35,355 nt of DNA, taken from Nocardia brasiliensis IFM 10847. GTDB taxonomy: Bacteria; Actinomycetota; Actinomycetes; Mycobacteriales; Mycobacteriaceae. This document shows, one piece after another, positions 14,950 to 24,072 of this stretch. The first letter of the stretch is position 1. Each line of letters opens with the position of its first letter. The stretch spans positions 1 through 35,355 of the forward strand of contig NZ_BAUA01000207.1 in assembly GCF_000710915.1 (NCBI RefSeq). The letters are read 5' to 3'. A program made the translations under genes and the position numbers. The notes under the pieces are model-generated. The model searched no databases, was not told the origin of the DNA, and saw only the letters and a list, made by a program, of their open reading frames with translations.

Positions 14950-17373
14950 TCAGGCTCCTGCACTATTTGCGGTCGGAAACAGTTCCCGTTTGTCGCCGAG
15001 CAGCGCCGCGCTCACCCACCAGGCCACCTCGACGAGCACGATTCCGACAGCGCCGCAGATGAATGCGGCCGTGGTGAGCGCGACGTTCGACGGGTCGAGC
15101 TTGAAGAACTCCCGGGTGAACGGCACCGTGAACAAGAACACATACGCCGCGATCGAGGTGCCGATCAGCAACACCTTCCACCACACGTACGGCCGGGCCA
15201 CGATGGCCAGCACCCACACCGCGATCATGATCAGCGTGATCAACGCGGTGGTACCCGCCTGCTCCTTCTGCTGCTCGGTGGCCTCCGGGCCCGCATAGGC
15301 GATCAGATAGGCCACGAAGGTGGCCACGCCGATCACCACGCCCGACGGGATGGCCAATCGCATGACGCGCCGGACGAATCCGCTGCGGGCGCGTTCGTTG
15401 TTCGGCGCGAGCGAGAGGATGAAGGCCGGGATGCCGATGGTGAACCAGGCCGCGATCGTGACGTGGCGCGGCAGGAACGGATAGCCGATCGGGTCGTAGC
15501 CGAAGATCTGCGAACCGACGCCCGCGAGGCCGATCAGGAACGCGAGCAGCACCGAGTAGACGGTCTTGGTGAGGAACAGGTTCGAGACGCGCTCGATGTT
15601 GCCGATCACCCGGCGGCCCTCGCCCACCACGTACGGCAGGGTCGCGAACTTGTTGTCCAGCAAGACGATCTGCGCCACCGCACGGGTGGCCGGGCTGCCC
15701 GCGCCCATCGCCACGCCGATATCGGAATCCTTCAGCGCGAGTACGTCGTTCACGCCGTCGCCGGTCATCGCGACGGTGTGCCCACGCGACTGCAACGCGG
15801 CCACCATGGCGCGCTTCTGGTCCGGGCGGACCCGGCCGAAGGTGGTCTTGTGCTCCAGCACGTCGGCGAGTCGGTCACGGTCGTCGGGCAATTCGCGCGC
15901 GTCCACGGCGTGATCGCCGCCGGGCAGATCGAGCGAGGAGGCGACCGCGCCGACCGAGACGGCGTTGTCGCCGGAGATCACCTTGATCGACACGTTCTGG
16001 TCGGCGAAGTATTCGAGCGTTTCCTTGGCGTCGGGCCGGACCCGCTGCTCCAGCACGACCAGCGCCGCGGGTCGCACGGTGCCCGGCGCGTCCGCGGCGT
16101 CCACCGGACGGTCGCTGCGCGCGAGCAGCAGGATGCGCAACCCCGAGGACCCGAGTTCCTCTGCCACCCTTGCCTCTTCGGAGGCCGCGTCGAGCAGGAC
16201 GTCGGGCGCGCCGAGCAGCCAGTCGCCGTGTTCGCCGTAGGAGCAGCCGCTCCACTTCTTGGCCGAGGAGAACGGGGCGACGGCGGTGCGCTGCCAACCC
16301 GGCCCGTCCGGCAGCGCCTCCGCGATGGCCTGCACGCTCGCGTTCGGACGCGGATCGTCGGCCGCCAGCGCGGCCAGCGCCTGCCGAACGTCGTTGTCCG
16401 CGAACGAGTCCAGCGTCTTGATCTCCGACAGGCGCATGCCGTTCTCGGTCAGTGTGCCGGTCTTGTCCGCGCACACCACGTCCACCCGGGCCAGTCCCTC
16501 GATCGCGGGCAGCTCCTGCACCAGGCACTTGCGCCGGCCCAGCCGCACCACGCCCACCGCGAAGGCGACCGAGGTCATCAGCACCAGGCCCTCGGGCACC
16601 ATCGGCACCAGCGCCGCGACCATGCCGGTCACCGCGGGCCGCCACGATTCCTTACTGGAGACCAGCTGGTTGTAGATGCTGAGCGCGCCCGCCGGGATCA
16701 GCAGGTAGGTGATCACCTTGAGGATCGTGTCGATACCGCTGCGCAGCTCCGACTTCACCAGGGTGAACTTGCTGGCCTCGTCGGCCAGCTTCGCCGCGTA
16801 CGCGTCCTTGCCGACCTTCGTCGCGCGGTAGCAGCCGGAGCCGGACACCACATAGCTGCCCGACATCACCTGGTCGCCGATCTGCTTGTCGATCGGATCC
16901 GCCTCGCCGGTGAGCAGCGATTCGTCGACCTCCAGCAGCGAGGTCTCGGCCACTTCGCCGTCCACCACGATCTGGTCACCCGGGCCCAGCTCGATCAGAT
17001 CGTCGAGCACCACCTCGCGCGGGGCCACCTCGACCGCCTTGCCGTCGCGGCGCACGGTCGGCTTGGCCTGGCTGACGATGGCCAGCTGGTCCAGGGTGCG
17101 CTTGGCGCGAACCTCCTGGATGATGCCGACCGCGCTGTTCGCGACGATCAACAGGCCGAACATGCCGTCGATGATCGAGCCGGTGGACAGCACCAGAATG
17201 AACAGCACGCCGAGGATGGCGTTGATCCGGGTGAAGACATTGGCCCGGATGATGTCGCGCACCGAACGACTGGCCCGATCGGGCACGTCGTTGGTGAGCC
17301 CGTCGCGGCGACGTTGCTCGACCTCCGCCGCGGTCAGTCCGGTGGCACGCGATGCCTGCACGGTAGTCGACAT
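14950..17373 (-). CDS. ctpE: P-type cation-transporting ATPase, CtpE-like
   Basis: An 807-residue membrane pump starting at ATG 17373 (MSTTVQAS). The frame stays open 33 bases upstream, but those residues do not fit the family. Order: actuator domain with VDESLLTGEADP, helices with the ion-site motif PMVPEGLVLMTS, phosphorylation motif DKTGTLTENG, nucleotide-binding region, TGDGVNDVLALKDSDIGVAMG hinge (nineteen of these residues are near invariant), and a C-terminal bundle of about six helices. The absence of N-terminal metal-binding domains and the PEGL motif argue against a heavy-metal pump. It most resembles mycobacterial CtpE, reported to take up calcium. The start codon faces the RarD-like gene 14 bases away, so their promoters overlap. 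Confidence 0.9.
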   Translation of the reverse strand: MSTTVQASRATGLTAAEVEQRRRDGLTNDVPDRASRSVRDIIRANVFTRINAILGVLFILVLSTGSIIDGMFGLLIVANSAVGIIQEVRAKRTLDQLAIVSQAKPTVRRDGKAVEVAPREVVLDDLIELGPGDQIVVDGEVAETSLLEVDESLLTGEADPIDKQIGDQVMSGSYVVSGSGCYRATKVGKDAYAAKLADEASKFTLVKSELRSGIDTILKVITYLLIPAGALSIYNQLVSSKESWRPAVTGMVAALVPMVPEGLVLMTSVAFAVGVVRLGRRKCLVQELPAIEGLARVDVVCADKTGTLTENGMRLSEIKTLDSFADNDVRQALAALAADDPRPNASVQAIAEALPDGPGWQRTAVAPFSSAKKWSGCSYGEHGDWLLGAPDVLLDAASEEARVAEELGSSGLRILLLARSDRPVDAADAPGTVRPAALVVLEQRVRPDAKETLEYFADQNVSIKVISGDNAVSVGAVASSLDLPGGDHAVDARELPDDRDRLADVLEHKTTFGRVRPDQKRAMVAALQSRGHTVAMTGDGVNDVLALKDSDIGVAMGAGSPATRAVAQIVLLDNKFATLPYVVGEGRRVIGNIERVSNLFLTKTVYSVLLAFLIGLAGVGSQIFGYDPIGYPFLPRHVTIAAWFTIGIPAFILSLAPNNERARSGFVRRVMRLAIPSGVVIGVATFVAYLIAYAGPEATEQQKEQAGTTALITLIMIAVWVLAIVARPYVWWKVLLIGTSIAAYVFLFTVPFTREFFKLDPSNVALTTAAFICGAVGIVLVEVAWWVSAALLGDKRELFPTANSAGA

Positions 17374-17387
17374 GACCGCAAGGCTAC

Positions 17388-18305
17388 GTGAGAAGTAGCG
17401 TCGCAAGCGTGCAGCGGAACCGGTCTATCCCTGGTGTTGCGTTCGGTACGAGCGCCTTTTTCCTCTGGGGTCTGTTCCCCGCGTTCTTCGGGTTGCTGGC
17501 GTTCGCCGGGGCCGCGGAGGTGGTCGCGCAGCGCATTCTGTGGACGCTGGTGGTGGTGCTCGCGGTGCTGGCGGCGACCGGGCGGCTGGGGCAGCTGCGC
17601 GGGATCGACGGGCGGACCTGGCGGCTGGCCGCGCTGGCCTCGGCGGCGATCGCGGTCAACTGGGGCGTGTACGTCTACGGGGTGATCTCCGGGCACGTCG
17701 TGGAGTGCGCGCTGGGGTACTTCATCAACCCTCTGGTCACCGTCGCGTTCGGCGTGGTGATCTTCCGCGAGCGGCTCGCGCCCGCACAGTGGGTCGCGCT
17801 CGGACTCGGGGCCACGGCGGTGGCCGTGCTGACCGTCGACTACGGCAGGCCGCCGGTGATCGCGCTCATCCTGGCCTGTTCGTTCGCGACGTACGGTCTG
17901 GTCAAGAAGGTGATCCCGCTGGACGCGCTGCGCGGGATCGCCGCCGAGGGGGTGGTGGCCGCGCCGTTCGCGCTGGCCTTCGTGATCGTGCTCGCGGTGC
18001 TCGGCCGCAGCGAATTCGCCTCCGGCCCCGGGCATACCGCACTCATGCTGGCCACCGGGCCGGTCACCCTGGTGCCGCTGCTGCTGTTCTCGGTTGCCGC
18101 GCAGCGGGTTCCGCTGTCCACCATGGGCCTGCTCCAATACCTCACCCCCGCCCTGCAGATGGCCTGGGGCGTCGCCGTCGCGCACGAGCCGATGCCCGCC
18201 TCCCGCTGGGCGGGTTTCGCCCTGATCTGGACCGCCCTGGGCGTCTTCACCGCCCACGCCCTCCTCCGCGCCCGCCGCACCCGGCAGGTCGCGAAGACAT
18301 CCTGA
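17388..18305 (+). CDS. rarD: RarD-like EamA-family transporter
   Basis: A 305-residue membrane protein with ten hydrophobic helices in two EamA repeats. The first begins GVAFGTSAFFLWGLFPAFF and the second at about residue 150 (ALILACSFATYGLVKK). FFLWGLFPAFF near the start and GYFINPLVTV in the middle are RarD hallmarks. The family exports metabolites, and RarD itself is linked to chloramphenicol sensitivity in Pseudomonas, so the substrate is uncertain. Start: GTG 17388 has AAGG at 17380-17383 but close spacing. GTG 17409 with GAGAAG at 17391-17396 is an alternative. The gene converges on the emb gene with 7 bases between stop codons. Confidence 0.87.
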   Translation: MRSSVASVQRNRSIPGVAFGTSAFFLWGLFPAFFGLLAFAGAAEVVAQRILWTLVVVLAVLAATGRLGQLRGIDGRTWRLAALASAAIAVNWGVYVYGVISGHVVECALGYFINPLVTVAFGVVIFRERLAPAQWVALGLGATAVAVLTVDYGRPPVIALILACSFATYGLVKKVIPLDALRGIAAEGVVAAPFALAFVIVLAVLGRSEFASGPGHTALMLATGPVTLVPLLLFSVAAQRVPLSTMGLLQYLTPALQMAWGVAVAHEPMPASRWAGFALIWTALGVFTAHALLRARRTRQVAKTS

Positions 18306-18312
18306 CCGCCGG

Positions 18313-21300
18313 TTACCAGGCGGTGTTGATGTGGCCCGGGGTCCAGGTGCCCCAGCGGCGGGTCTCGTCGATCGTCACCTTCGCGGGCTGGGCGTTGGCG
18401 TCCAAGGGGAGGTACTGCTCGATCGAGCCCCAGTCGCGATCCCAGTCGTTGTTCAGGTAGGTGGGCAGGGCGCGGGCGGTGAAAAGGAGCTGGGTCCAGC
18501 CGAGCGGGCCACCACCGTCGTGCGCCTGCCAGAGGTTGGTGATGGTGGCGCCGTTGCGGTCCGGCAGGATCCGATAGGCTGGCAGCTCCGCGACGCCCGC
18601 ATAGGTGGGCGCCAGGTTCTGGCAGGGGAAGTTCATGCCGACCTCCCAGTCCAGCAGGACCGGCGTCTGCGAACCCACCACGGCCGTCATGGTTTTCAGC
18701 TGTGGCACCCGCGGTGGGGTCACCGCCAGCCACTGATCCTTGCCGAGATCCTTGTCACTGGCGACGATCCGGACGACGTCGGCGTCCGCGGGCAGCCGGT
18801 CGAACGGCACCCGCACATTGCGCCACGACGGCGACGGCCCGATATCGATCGGATCGACACTGCCCAGGGTGACCGCCGTGCCGTCGGCCGCGGACCGCCC
18901 GTACTCGACGCGCAACTCCTGGCCGGGGTGCACGATGCCGTCGCTGTCCACGTGCCGGATCCGGCCCGCCACCGAGATCGCGATGATCGGACCGCGACTT
19001 CCGTTGCTGTCCTGCGGAAGTCGATACCAGCCGCTGGTCAGCTCGGCGGGCACCTGCGCGCCGTCGCGGTAGCTGCCCAGCACCGGAATGGCCGCCGGAT
19101 CCAGACCGAACGGCAGCGGGACATTGCTGCCGTTGATCCCGGCGCCCGAGGTGCCGGTCTCCGACCCGGGCGATTTCGACCCCGCCTTCGGATCGGCGGT
19201 ATCGCCGGAATCGGCGCTGGTGACGGAATTCGCTTTGCCCGTGGTGGATTCGACCTCGTCGGAGGTGAGGTCGGTCGCCACCCCGTTCGGCGTGAAACCG
19301 GTGGTCTCCGGGCCGGCCAGCGCCGTCGCGGCCGAACCGGTCAGCGGGCTGAGCACCGACGCGTTGGGATCGGTCTCGATCAGCACCTGATCGGCCAGAC
19401 CGCAACCGCCGGAAACGGCCGAGGACAGGTTCGATTGCGCGAGCGAATACGACGGATATTGCGCCACAGCCGCTTTCGCGAACGACAGCACCTCGAACAG
19501 CACCATGGCCGCCGCTACCACGGCGAGCAGGGGCACGCGCGCGATCCGCCCGGGCAGCGAGTCCGGCCGCGGCCCGGTTGCCGGGCGAATGTGGAACCAC
19601 GCCGCGAGCACCAGCGCGAGCACCGAAACGCCCGCGGCAAAGCTCGACAGGCCGAAGCCCGCGAAGGTCGGCGGCTTGTCCCACCATGGGATGCCCCACG
19701 CCGACACGTACCAATAGCCGTTCGCGCCGACGAAGGTCAGCGCCAGCGCGAAGAAGATCGCGGCGGCGAACAGCGCCCGGTTCCGCAGCGGGCGCATGAC
19801 CCGGGGGCTGATCGCGACCGCGGTGAGCGCCGCGACACAGGCGGCCAAGCCGGCGAAGACGCCGAACTGGTGGGTCCACTTCGTCGGCGAGAACATCAGG
19901 AACACCATCGCCGCGAAGGTGATGCCGATGAGCCTGCGCGACGGACCGACCGCGGTGCCGGGGATGTGCCCGCCCCGGCGCAGCATCGTGACGACACACG
20001 CCACCAGGCCGAGCAACAGCACGAACATGCCGAACCGCCTGGTCAGCCAGCCGTCGGCATTGATCTGCAGCAGGTACTGGTAGCGCAGGAACTCGAAGAA
20101 CCAGGATTCGCCGGGGCCGATCCGGCCGTGCACGTAGAACATCTCGCGGGCACCGGCCAGGGTCCGGTCCGCGAAGACGACGGTCAGCACCACCACGCCG
20201 GCCGCCAGCCCGGGCAGCAGCAGCGCGAGGTAGCCGGACTTCTTCGCCCGCTGCACCAGCACCGCGGTCATCGTGCGCGCGCCGGCCGCGAGCGCGCCGA
20301 GGCAGATCAATCCGGACGGCGCGGCGGTCAGGGTGAACGCCGCGACGATGATCGCCAGGGCGTACGGCAGCAGCCTGCGGGTCGCGACGGCCCGCTCGAC
20401 CGAGGCCCAGGTGAGGATCACGCCAAGTGCCACAAAGGGTTCCGCGCGCAAGCCGTTGTTGTAGGGCATCCAGAACGCGAGGAACACCAGCGCGCTGGTC
20501 CAGACCACGATCCGGTTGTCGCGCAGCGCGACGCCCAGGCGCGGCAGGATCTCGCGGCTGATCACCCACCAGGTGAGGACGCCGACGAACAAGGTGGGCA
20601 GCCGAACCCAGGGACTCACCGACGAAACCTGGGCGAGCAGCGAGATCATGTCGGTGTAGGGCGTGTAGAACGGCCCTTCGTCGACGCTGAACCAGCGGTA
20701 GTAGTTCGACATGAAGCCGGAACTCTGCGAGGCGCGGGCCATCCCGAGGATGTAGCCGTCGTCGGAAGTGTTGGCGCCGATGAAGTGCCACACCAGCAGT
20801 GTGGCGAACACCAGGTAGTCCGGCGGCCGCAGCCGCCACCACCGGGTGGGCAGGAAGCGCCGCGACGCGCGGCCGTCGTTGCTGTCCAAGCGGTACAGCG
20901 CGACCAGGGCAACGACCGTGGCCAACGCCGCCAGCCCGATCGCGATGCGCTTCAGCACGGTCGGCGAGGACGAAAACCGGGAATCCACTTGCACATTCAC
21001 GTGCAGGCCGGCGGGCGCCGCACCGGTCAGCTCGCTGAACACGCCCACCACCTGCGGGCGGATATCGCCGCCGAACTCCTTGCCCGCATCGGCGAGGCCC
21101 CGCACCGACACGGTGGTCCGCTGTGTGTTCATCTCGATCGCGAGCGCGCAGGACCCGTTGCGGACCGCGCTCAGCGACGACGACCACAGCAGCGTGTTGC
21201 GCGAGACCACGTCCACCCGGCCCGGCCGGTCCGCGGTGTCCGCGACGACCTTGACGACGAAGCCGTAGCGTTCCAGATCCGGGGACTGCCGCGGAATCGT

Positions 21301-21618
21301 CGACAGCACAACGCCGCCCGTGTCGGCGAGCGCGTCGAAGGCGGCGCACGGGACCTCGGCGGACAGGTCCATCGGCGCGTAGGTGATCAGCGGCGCGGTC
21401 ACCGAGGTCACCGCCGCGGCCTGCGGCCACGACACACTCGCCTGATCCTGTTGCACCGGAAGGAAAGACAGCGACACCGCGGCGAGCACCGCGATGAGGC
21501 CGCTGACGATCGCGAGCAACCGCAGGCGTCGGGCGCCGATCGCGGTGCGGGCTTCTTGCTGGTCTCCATGCTGTGCCGAGGGTCGAGGAGATTCGCGCAC
21601 AGCGTCAGAGACAGTCAC
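18313..21618 (-). CDS. cell-wall arabinosyltransferase, Emb family
   Basis: A 1101-residue integral membrane glycosyltransferase (GT-C fold) that adds arabinofuranose from decaprenyl-phospho-arabinose to arabinogalactan or lipoarabinomannan. GTG 21618 (MTVSDAV) is the likely start, although the frame is open to 21654. Helix one is at about 31-52, followed by an extracytoplasmic beta-rich domain to about residue 217. The catalytic loop NTSDDGYILGMAR has Asp286 and Asp287. Many further helices lie between 320 and 715. A Ser/Thr/Gly-rich insert and the C-terminal carbohydrate-binding domain (GWTQLLFTARALPTYLNNDW) follow. I cannot separate EmbA, EmbB and EmbC by eye. Only one emb gene lies here, whereas mycobacteria carry three together. 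Confidence 0.92.
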   Translation of the reverse strand: MTVSDAVRESPRPSAQHGDQQEARTAIGARRLRLLAIVSGLIAVLAAVSLSFLPVQQDQASVSWPQAAAVTSVTAPLITYAPMDLSAEVPCAAFDALADTGGVVLSTIPRQSPDLERYGFVVKVVADTADRPGRVDVVSRNTLLWSSSLSAVRNGSCALAIEMNTQRTTVSVRGLADAGKEFGGDIRPQVVGVFSELTGAAPAGLHVNVQVDSRFSSSPTVLKRIAIGLAALATVVALVALYRLDSNDGRASRRFLPTRWWRLRPPDYLVFATLLVWHFIGANTSDDGYILGMARASQSSGFMSNYYRWFSVDEGPFYTPYTDMISLLAQVSSVSPWVRLPTLFVGVLTWWVISREILPRLGVALRDNRIVVWTSALVFLAFWMPYNNGLRAEPFVALGVILTWASVERAVATRRLLPYALAIIVAAFTLTAAPSGLICLGALAAGARTMTAVLVQRAKKSGYLALLLPGLAAGVVVLTVVFADRTLAGAREMFYVHGRIGPGESWFFEFLRYQYLLQINADGWLTRRFGMFVLLLGLVACVVTMLRRGGHIPGTAVGPSRRLIGITFAAMVFLMFSPTKWTHQFGVFAGLAACVAALTAVAISPRVMRPLRNRALFAAAIFFALALTFVGANGYWYVSAWGIPWWDKPPTFAGFGLSSFAAGVSVLALVLAAWFHIRPATGPRPDSLPGRIARVPLLAVVAAAMVLFEVLSFAKAAVAQYPSYSLAQSNLSSAVSGGCGLADQVLIETDPNASVLSPLTGSAATALAGPETTGFTPNGVATDLTSDEVESTTGKANSVTSADSGDTADPKAGSKSPGSETGTSGAGINGSNVPLPFGLDPAAIPVLGSYRDGAQVPAELTSGWYRLPQDSNGSRGPIIAISVAGRIRHVDSDGIVHPGQELRVEYGRSAADGTAVTLGSVDPIDIGPSPSWRNVRVPFDRLPADADVVRIVASDKDLGKDQWLAVTPPRVPQLKTMTAVVGSQTPVLLDWEVGMNFPCQNLAPTYAGVAELPAYRILPDRNGATITNLWQAHDGGGPLGWTQLLFTARALPTYLNNDWDRDWGSIEQYLPLDANAQPAKVTIDETRRWGTWTPGHINTAW

Positions 21619-21710
21619 GACGGTGCATGCTAGCGCGAAAACATCGGACGACACAGAGTGCCAGGTACATGCGTCCGAATCGCGGACACGGCCGTTGCCA
21701 TCCCCACCGT

Positions 21711-21741
21711 GTCGCGGCCGGCTCGACGAGCCGACCGCGAC
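21711..21741 (-). terminator. long hairpin between lipoprotein gene and emb gene
   Basis: An almost perfect 31-base palindrome: GTCGCGG then CGGCTCG on the left, CGAGCCG then CCGCGAC on the right, with one mismatched pair and a single central base. It lies 69 bases after the stop codon of the MTB12-like lipoprotein gene, on the way to emb. It should end that transcript, although no T tract follows on the minus strand. Confidence 0.65.
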
Positions 21742-21809
21742 GACCGCGCTCCGGAACGGAGACTACGCAGAGTCGGCCGAAGCATTACCGGCCACACCGG
21801 AAAGCCGGA

Positions 21810-22307
21810 TCAGCTGCAGGCCACGGACTGCTGACCGAGGTTGGTCAGCATGGCGCAGGCCCACGCCTTCTGGATCTTCCACTTGCCGTTCTCCGCGACA
21901 AATGGCACGTCGACGATATTCTCCTGGCCGTTGAGGACAACTTTGGCCTTGGCGTTGACGCTGTCGCCGAAGGCTGTCACATCGGTTACCTCGACATTGA
22001 CATTGGCGCCCTTGGCCGCCTCGGCGAGACGGTTCGGCAGTTCCGGGTCGGCCTCCGCGCCCTGCACGCCGTCCAGCTTCTCCGCGTTCGGCACCGACGG
22101 GTCGAGCGCCCGCTGCAACTGGGCGTTCAACTCGACCGGAGTCGGGACCGGCGGCAGGTTCGCGCTCGCCGACGCCGACGCCTTGGCGCTGGTCGAGGTC
22201 TTGGCGGCCGGCTTGCTGTCCTTGTCGTCGCTGCACGCGGTCATGCCGAGCGCCGCGACGACAGCCAAACCGGCGATCGCGATGCGTCCAGTCTTACGAA
22301 GCTTCAA
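21810..22307 (-). CDS. lipoprotein with MTB12-like C-terminal domain
   Basis: A 165-residue lipoprotein if started at TTG 22307, which has AAAGGA at 22315-22320 with ideal spacing and gives a normal signal peptide (MKLRKTGRIAIAGLAVVAAL, lipobox MTAC). ATG 22343 gives 177 residues but places acidic DEQ in the n-region and has a weak binding site. A Ser/Ala-rich linker follows. The domain PVELNAQLQRALDPSVPNAE, then VNVEVTDVTAFGDSVNAKAK and VPFVAENGKWKIQKAWAC, resembles the mycobacterial secreted antigen MTB12 (CFP-2), by recall. The two cysteines near the C terminus (WACAML and SVACS) probably form a disulfide. Function unknown. Confidence 0.82.
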   Translation of the reverse strand: MKLRKTGRIAIAGLAVVAALGMTACSDDKDSKPAAKTSTSAKASASASANLPPVPTPVELNAQLQRALDPSVPNAEKLDGVQGAEADPELPNRLAEAAKGANVNVEVTDVTAFGDSVNAKAKVVLNGQENIVDVPFVAENGKWKIQKAWACAMLTNLGQQSVACS

Positions 22308-22504
22308 CTGCTCGTCCTTTGCCTTCGAGTAGGTCCGTGTCATGTTCCACCGATGGCAGCCTCCACCCGAACCGGCGGCGCTGCACGAGCTCCCAGGCTA
22401 CCGGCACCGCGGAGCACCGCGTGGATCCACACGGGACGGACTGATGTCGTCGGCAGCGAACGTACGCGTCGGGCTCGGCGATGTCGAGCCGTTCACCGCC
22501 GATC

Positions 22505-23938
22505 TCACTGCAGACTGCGCAACGGATCGGCTCTGGTCAGATCCGCGTCATCCGCGGCGAAGGTGCGAGCCGGACCGGGACCGGTGGACCGAGTCTCGAA
22601 CCGCACGGTCACCACGCCGTAGCCGCCGCCCTGCACCCAGCCGTGGCCGTACTCGGGATGCTCGACGTCCATGCCACGGTGCCAGATCGGGACCGACAGC
22701 GTGGGCTCGGCGGTCGCGATATCGGGCAGCAGCTGCGCCGGGACGAGTCCGGGCGCCGCGGGCGCCGATCCGTCCGCGGTCCAGCCCTCGTCCTCGGCGG
22801 CCGTGCTGTGCTCGGCGATGGGCGCCTGGTCCAGTTCGGGAAACAACGATTCCTGCCGCACCGTGGACAGCCCGCCGTAGCCCACGCCGACCAGCCGGAT
22901 CGGGCCGAGTTCGGCCGGATCGATCGCCGAGCGCTGCGCCGCGGTGGACAGCGTGGTGAGGTCCTCGGTGGCATACGGCAGGGTGAACGAACGGGTCACG
23001 ATGCTCATATCGGACTTCTTCAGCTTGAGCACCACGGTGCGGGCCGCCCGCCCGTCCTTGCCGAGCCTGCGGTGCGCGGCCGCCGCCATCGCCTCGATCG
23101 CGGGGCGCAGCTGCGCGAGCGTGACGATATCGGTCTCGTAGGTGGTCTCGGCGCTGATCTGTTTGGCCTCGGCCCGCTCGGCGACCGGGCGGTCGTCGAC
23201 CCCGCGGGCCAGTCGATGCAGCGCCGCGCCGACGCTGCCGCCGAGAATCGACACCGCCTCCGATTCCGGCAGCGCGGCGAACGCGCCGACCGTCTCGATG
23301 CCGAGCGAGCGCAGCTTGTGCTCGGCGACCGGGCCGATCCCCCACAGTTTGCGGACCGGCAGCGCGGCCAGCAGCTGCTGCTGCTCGTCCGGCGAAACCA
23401 CCCGGATCCCATCGGGTTTGGCGAGGCCGGAGGCGATCTTGGCGAGCTGTTTGCCGGTGCCCGCGCCCACCGACGCGGTGAGCCCGGTGCGTTCGCGCAC
23501 CGCCGCGCGCAACTGCTCGCAGAACTCGTGCACCTGCGCCACCGTGGCGCCGGCCAGTTCGGCGGGCTCACCGAAGGCCTCGTCGAACGACAGCGTCTCC
23601 AGCACCGGGATGCGACCGCGCAGGGTGTCGAACACCTGCCCGCTCAGCACGCCGTACACCGCGCCGCGCGGCGGCACCACCACCGCGGTGACGCCGACCA
23701 GCCTGCGCGCCTGATGCATCGGCATGGCGGACCGCGCGCCGTACACCCGCGCCTCGTAGCTGGCGCCCGCGACCACGCCGCGCCCGCCCGTGCCGCCGAC
23801 GAGCACCGGCCTGCCGCGCAGCGTCGGACGGGTCAGCTGCTCGACCGACGCGAAGAACGCGTCCATATCGATGTGCAGCACCCACCGCCGCGCGGTGCTG
23901 AGCGCATCCGCGCGCTCGGCCGGATGCTGTGCGCTCAC
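22505..23938 (-). CDS. dinB: DNA polymerase IV with C-terminal extension
   Basis: A 477-residue Y-family translesion polymerase starting at GTG 23938, inside the stop of a small upstream ORF. The frame is also open to ATG 23998. Metal-binding and catalytic acids are Asp24 and Asp26 in HIDMDAFFASVE, and Asp119/Glu120 in LETLSFDEAF. The helix-hairpin-helix thumb is KLWGIGPVAEHKLRSLGI. A beta-clamp binding motif QESLF sits at 362-366. About 111 residues follow it: a flexible linker, then a compact Gly/Tyr-rich module (WHRGMDVEHPEYGHGWVQGG) like a small beta-barrel. E. coli Pol IV ends at its clamp motif, so this tail is extra. Closest mycobacterial counterpart by recall is DinB1/DinX. Confidence 0.93.
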   Translation of the reverse strand: MSAQHPAERADALSTARRWVLHIDMDAFFASVEQLTRPTLRGRPVLVGGTGGRGVVAGASYEARVYGARSAMPMHQARRLVGVTAVVVPPRGAVYGVLSGQVFDTLRGRIPVLETLSFDEAFGEPAELAGATVAQVHEFCEQLRAAVRERTGLTASVGAGTGKQLAKIASGLAKPDGIRVVSPDEQQQLLAALPVRKLWGIGPVAEHKLRSLGIETVGAFAALPESEAVSILGGSVGAALHRLARGVDDRPVAERAEAKQISAETTYETDIVTLAQLRPAIEAMAAAAHRRLGKDGRAARTVVLKLKKSDMSIVTRSFTLPYATEDLTTLSTAAQRSAIDPAELGPIRLVGVGYGGLSTVRQESLFPELDQAPIAEHSTAAEDEGWTADGSAPAAPGLVPAQLLPDIATAEPTLSVPIWHRGMDVEHPEYGHGWVQGGGYGVVTVRFETRSTGPGPARTFAADDADLTRADPLRSLQ

Positions 23939-24072
23939 CGGGGTTTCGCCGAAGGTTTCCTCGCCTCGGGAATCCGGGCGGCCAGCACCGCCGCGCACAT
24001 CGCCCTGGCGCGCAGGGCCAGCGGCTCGAGTTGCTCGGGAATCTGCGTGGCCGTCGCCTTGTCCGTACTCAC
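23935..24072 (-). CDS. small ORF overlapping dinB start
   Basis: A 45-residue ORF, GTG 24072 to TGA 23935, beginning MSTDKATATQIPEQLEPLAL and ending ARKPSAKPR. Its stop overlaps the dinB GTG start in the GTGA arrangement. The amino acid make-up is normal for a soluble helical peptide, with a basic tail. There is no strong ribosome binding site. It could be a real leader peptide coupled to dinB. Alternatively dinB starts at 23998 and this frame is chance. Confidence 0.4.
   Translation of the reverse strand: MSTDKATATQIPEQLEPLALRARAMCAAVLAARIPEARKPSAKPR

Noticed and set aside
15000..17391. Long plus-strand frame opposite ctpE
   Set aside because: It is a His/Arg/Asp-rich shadow of the ATPase gene with no motif of its own.
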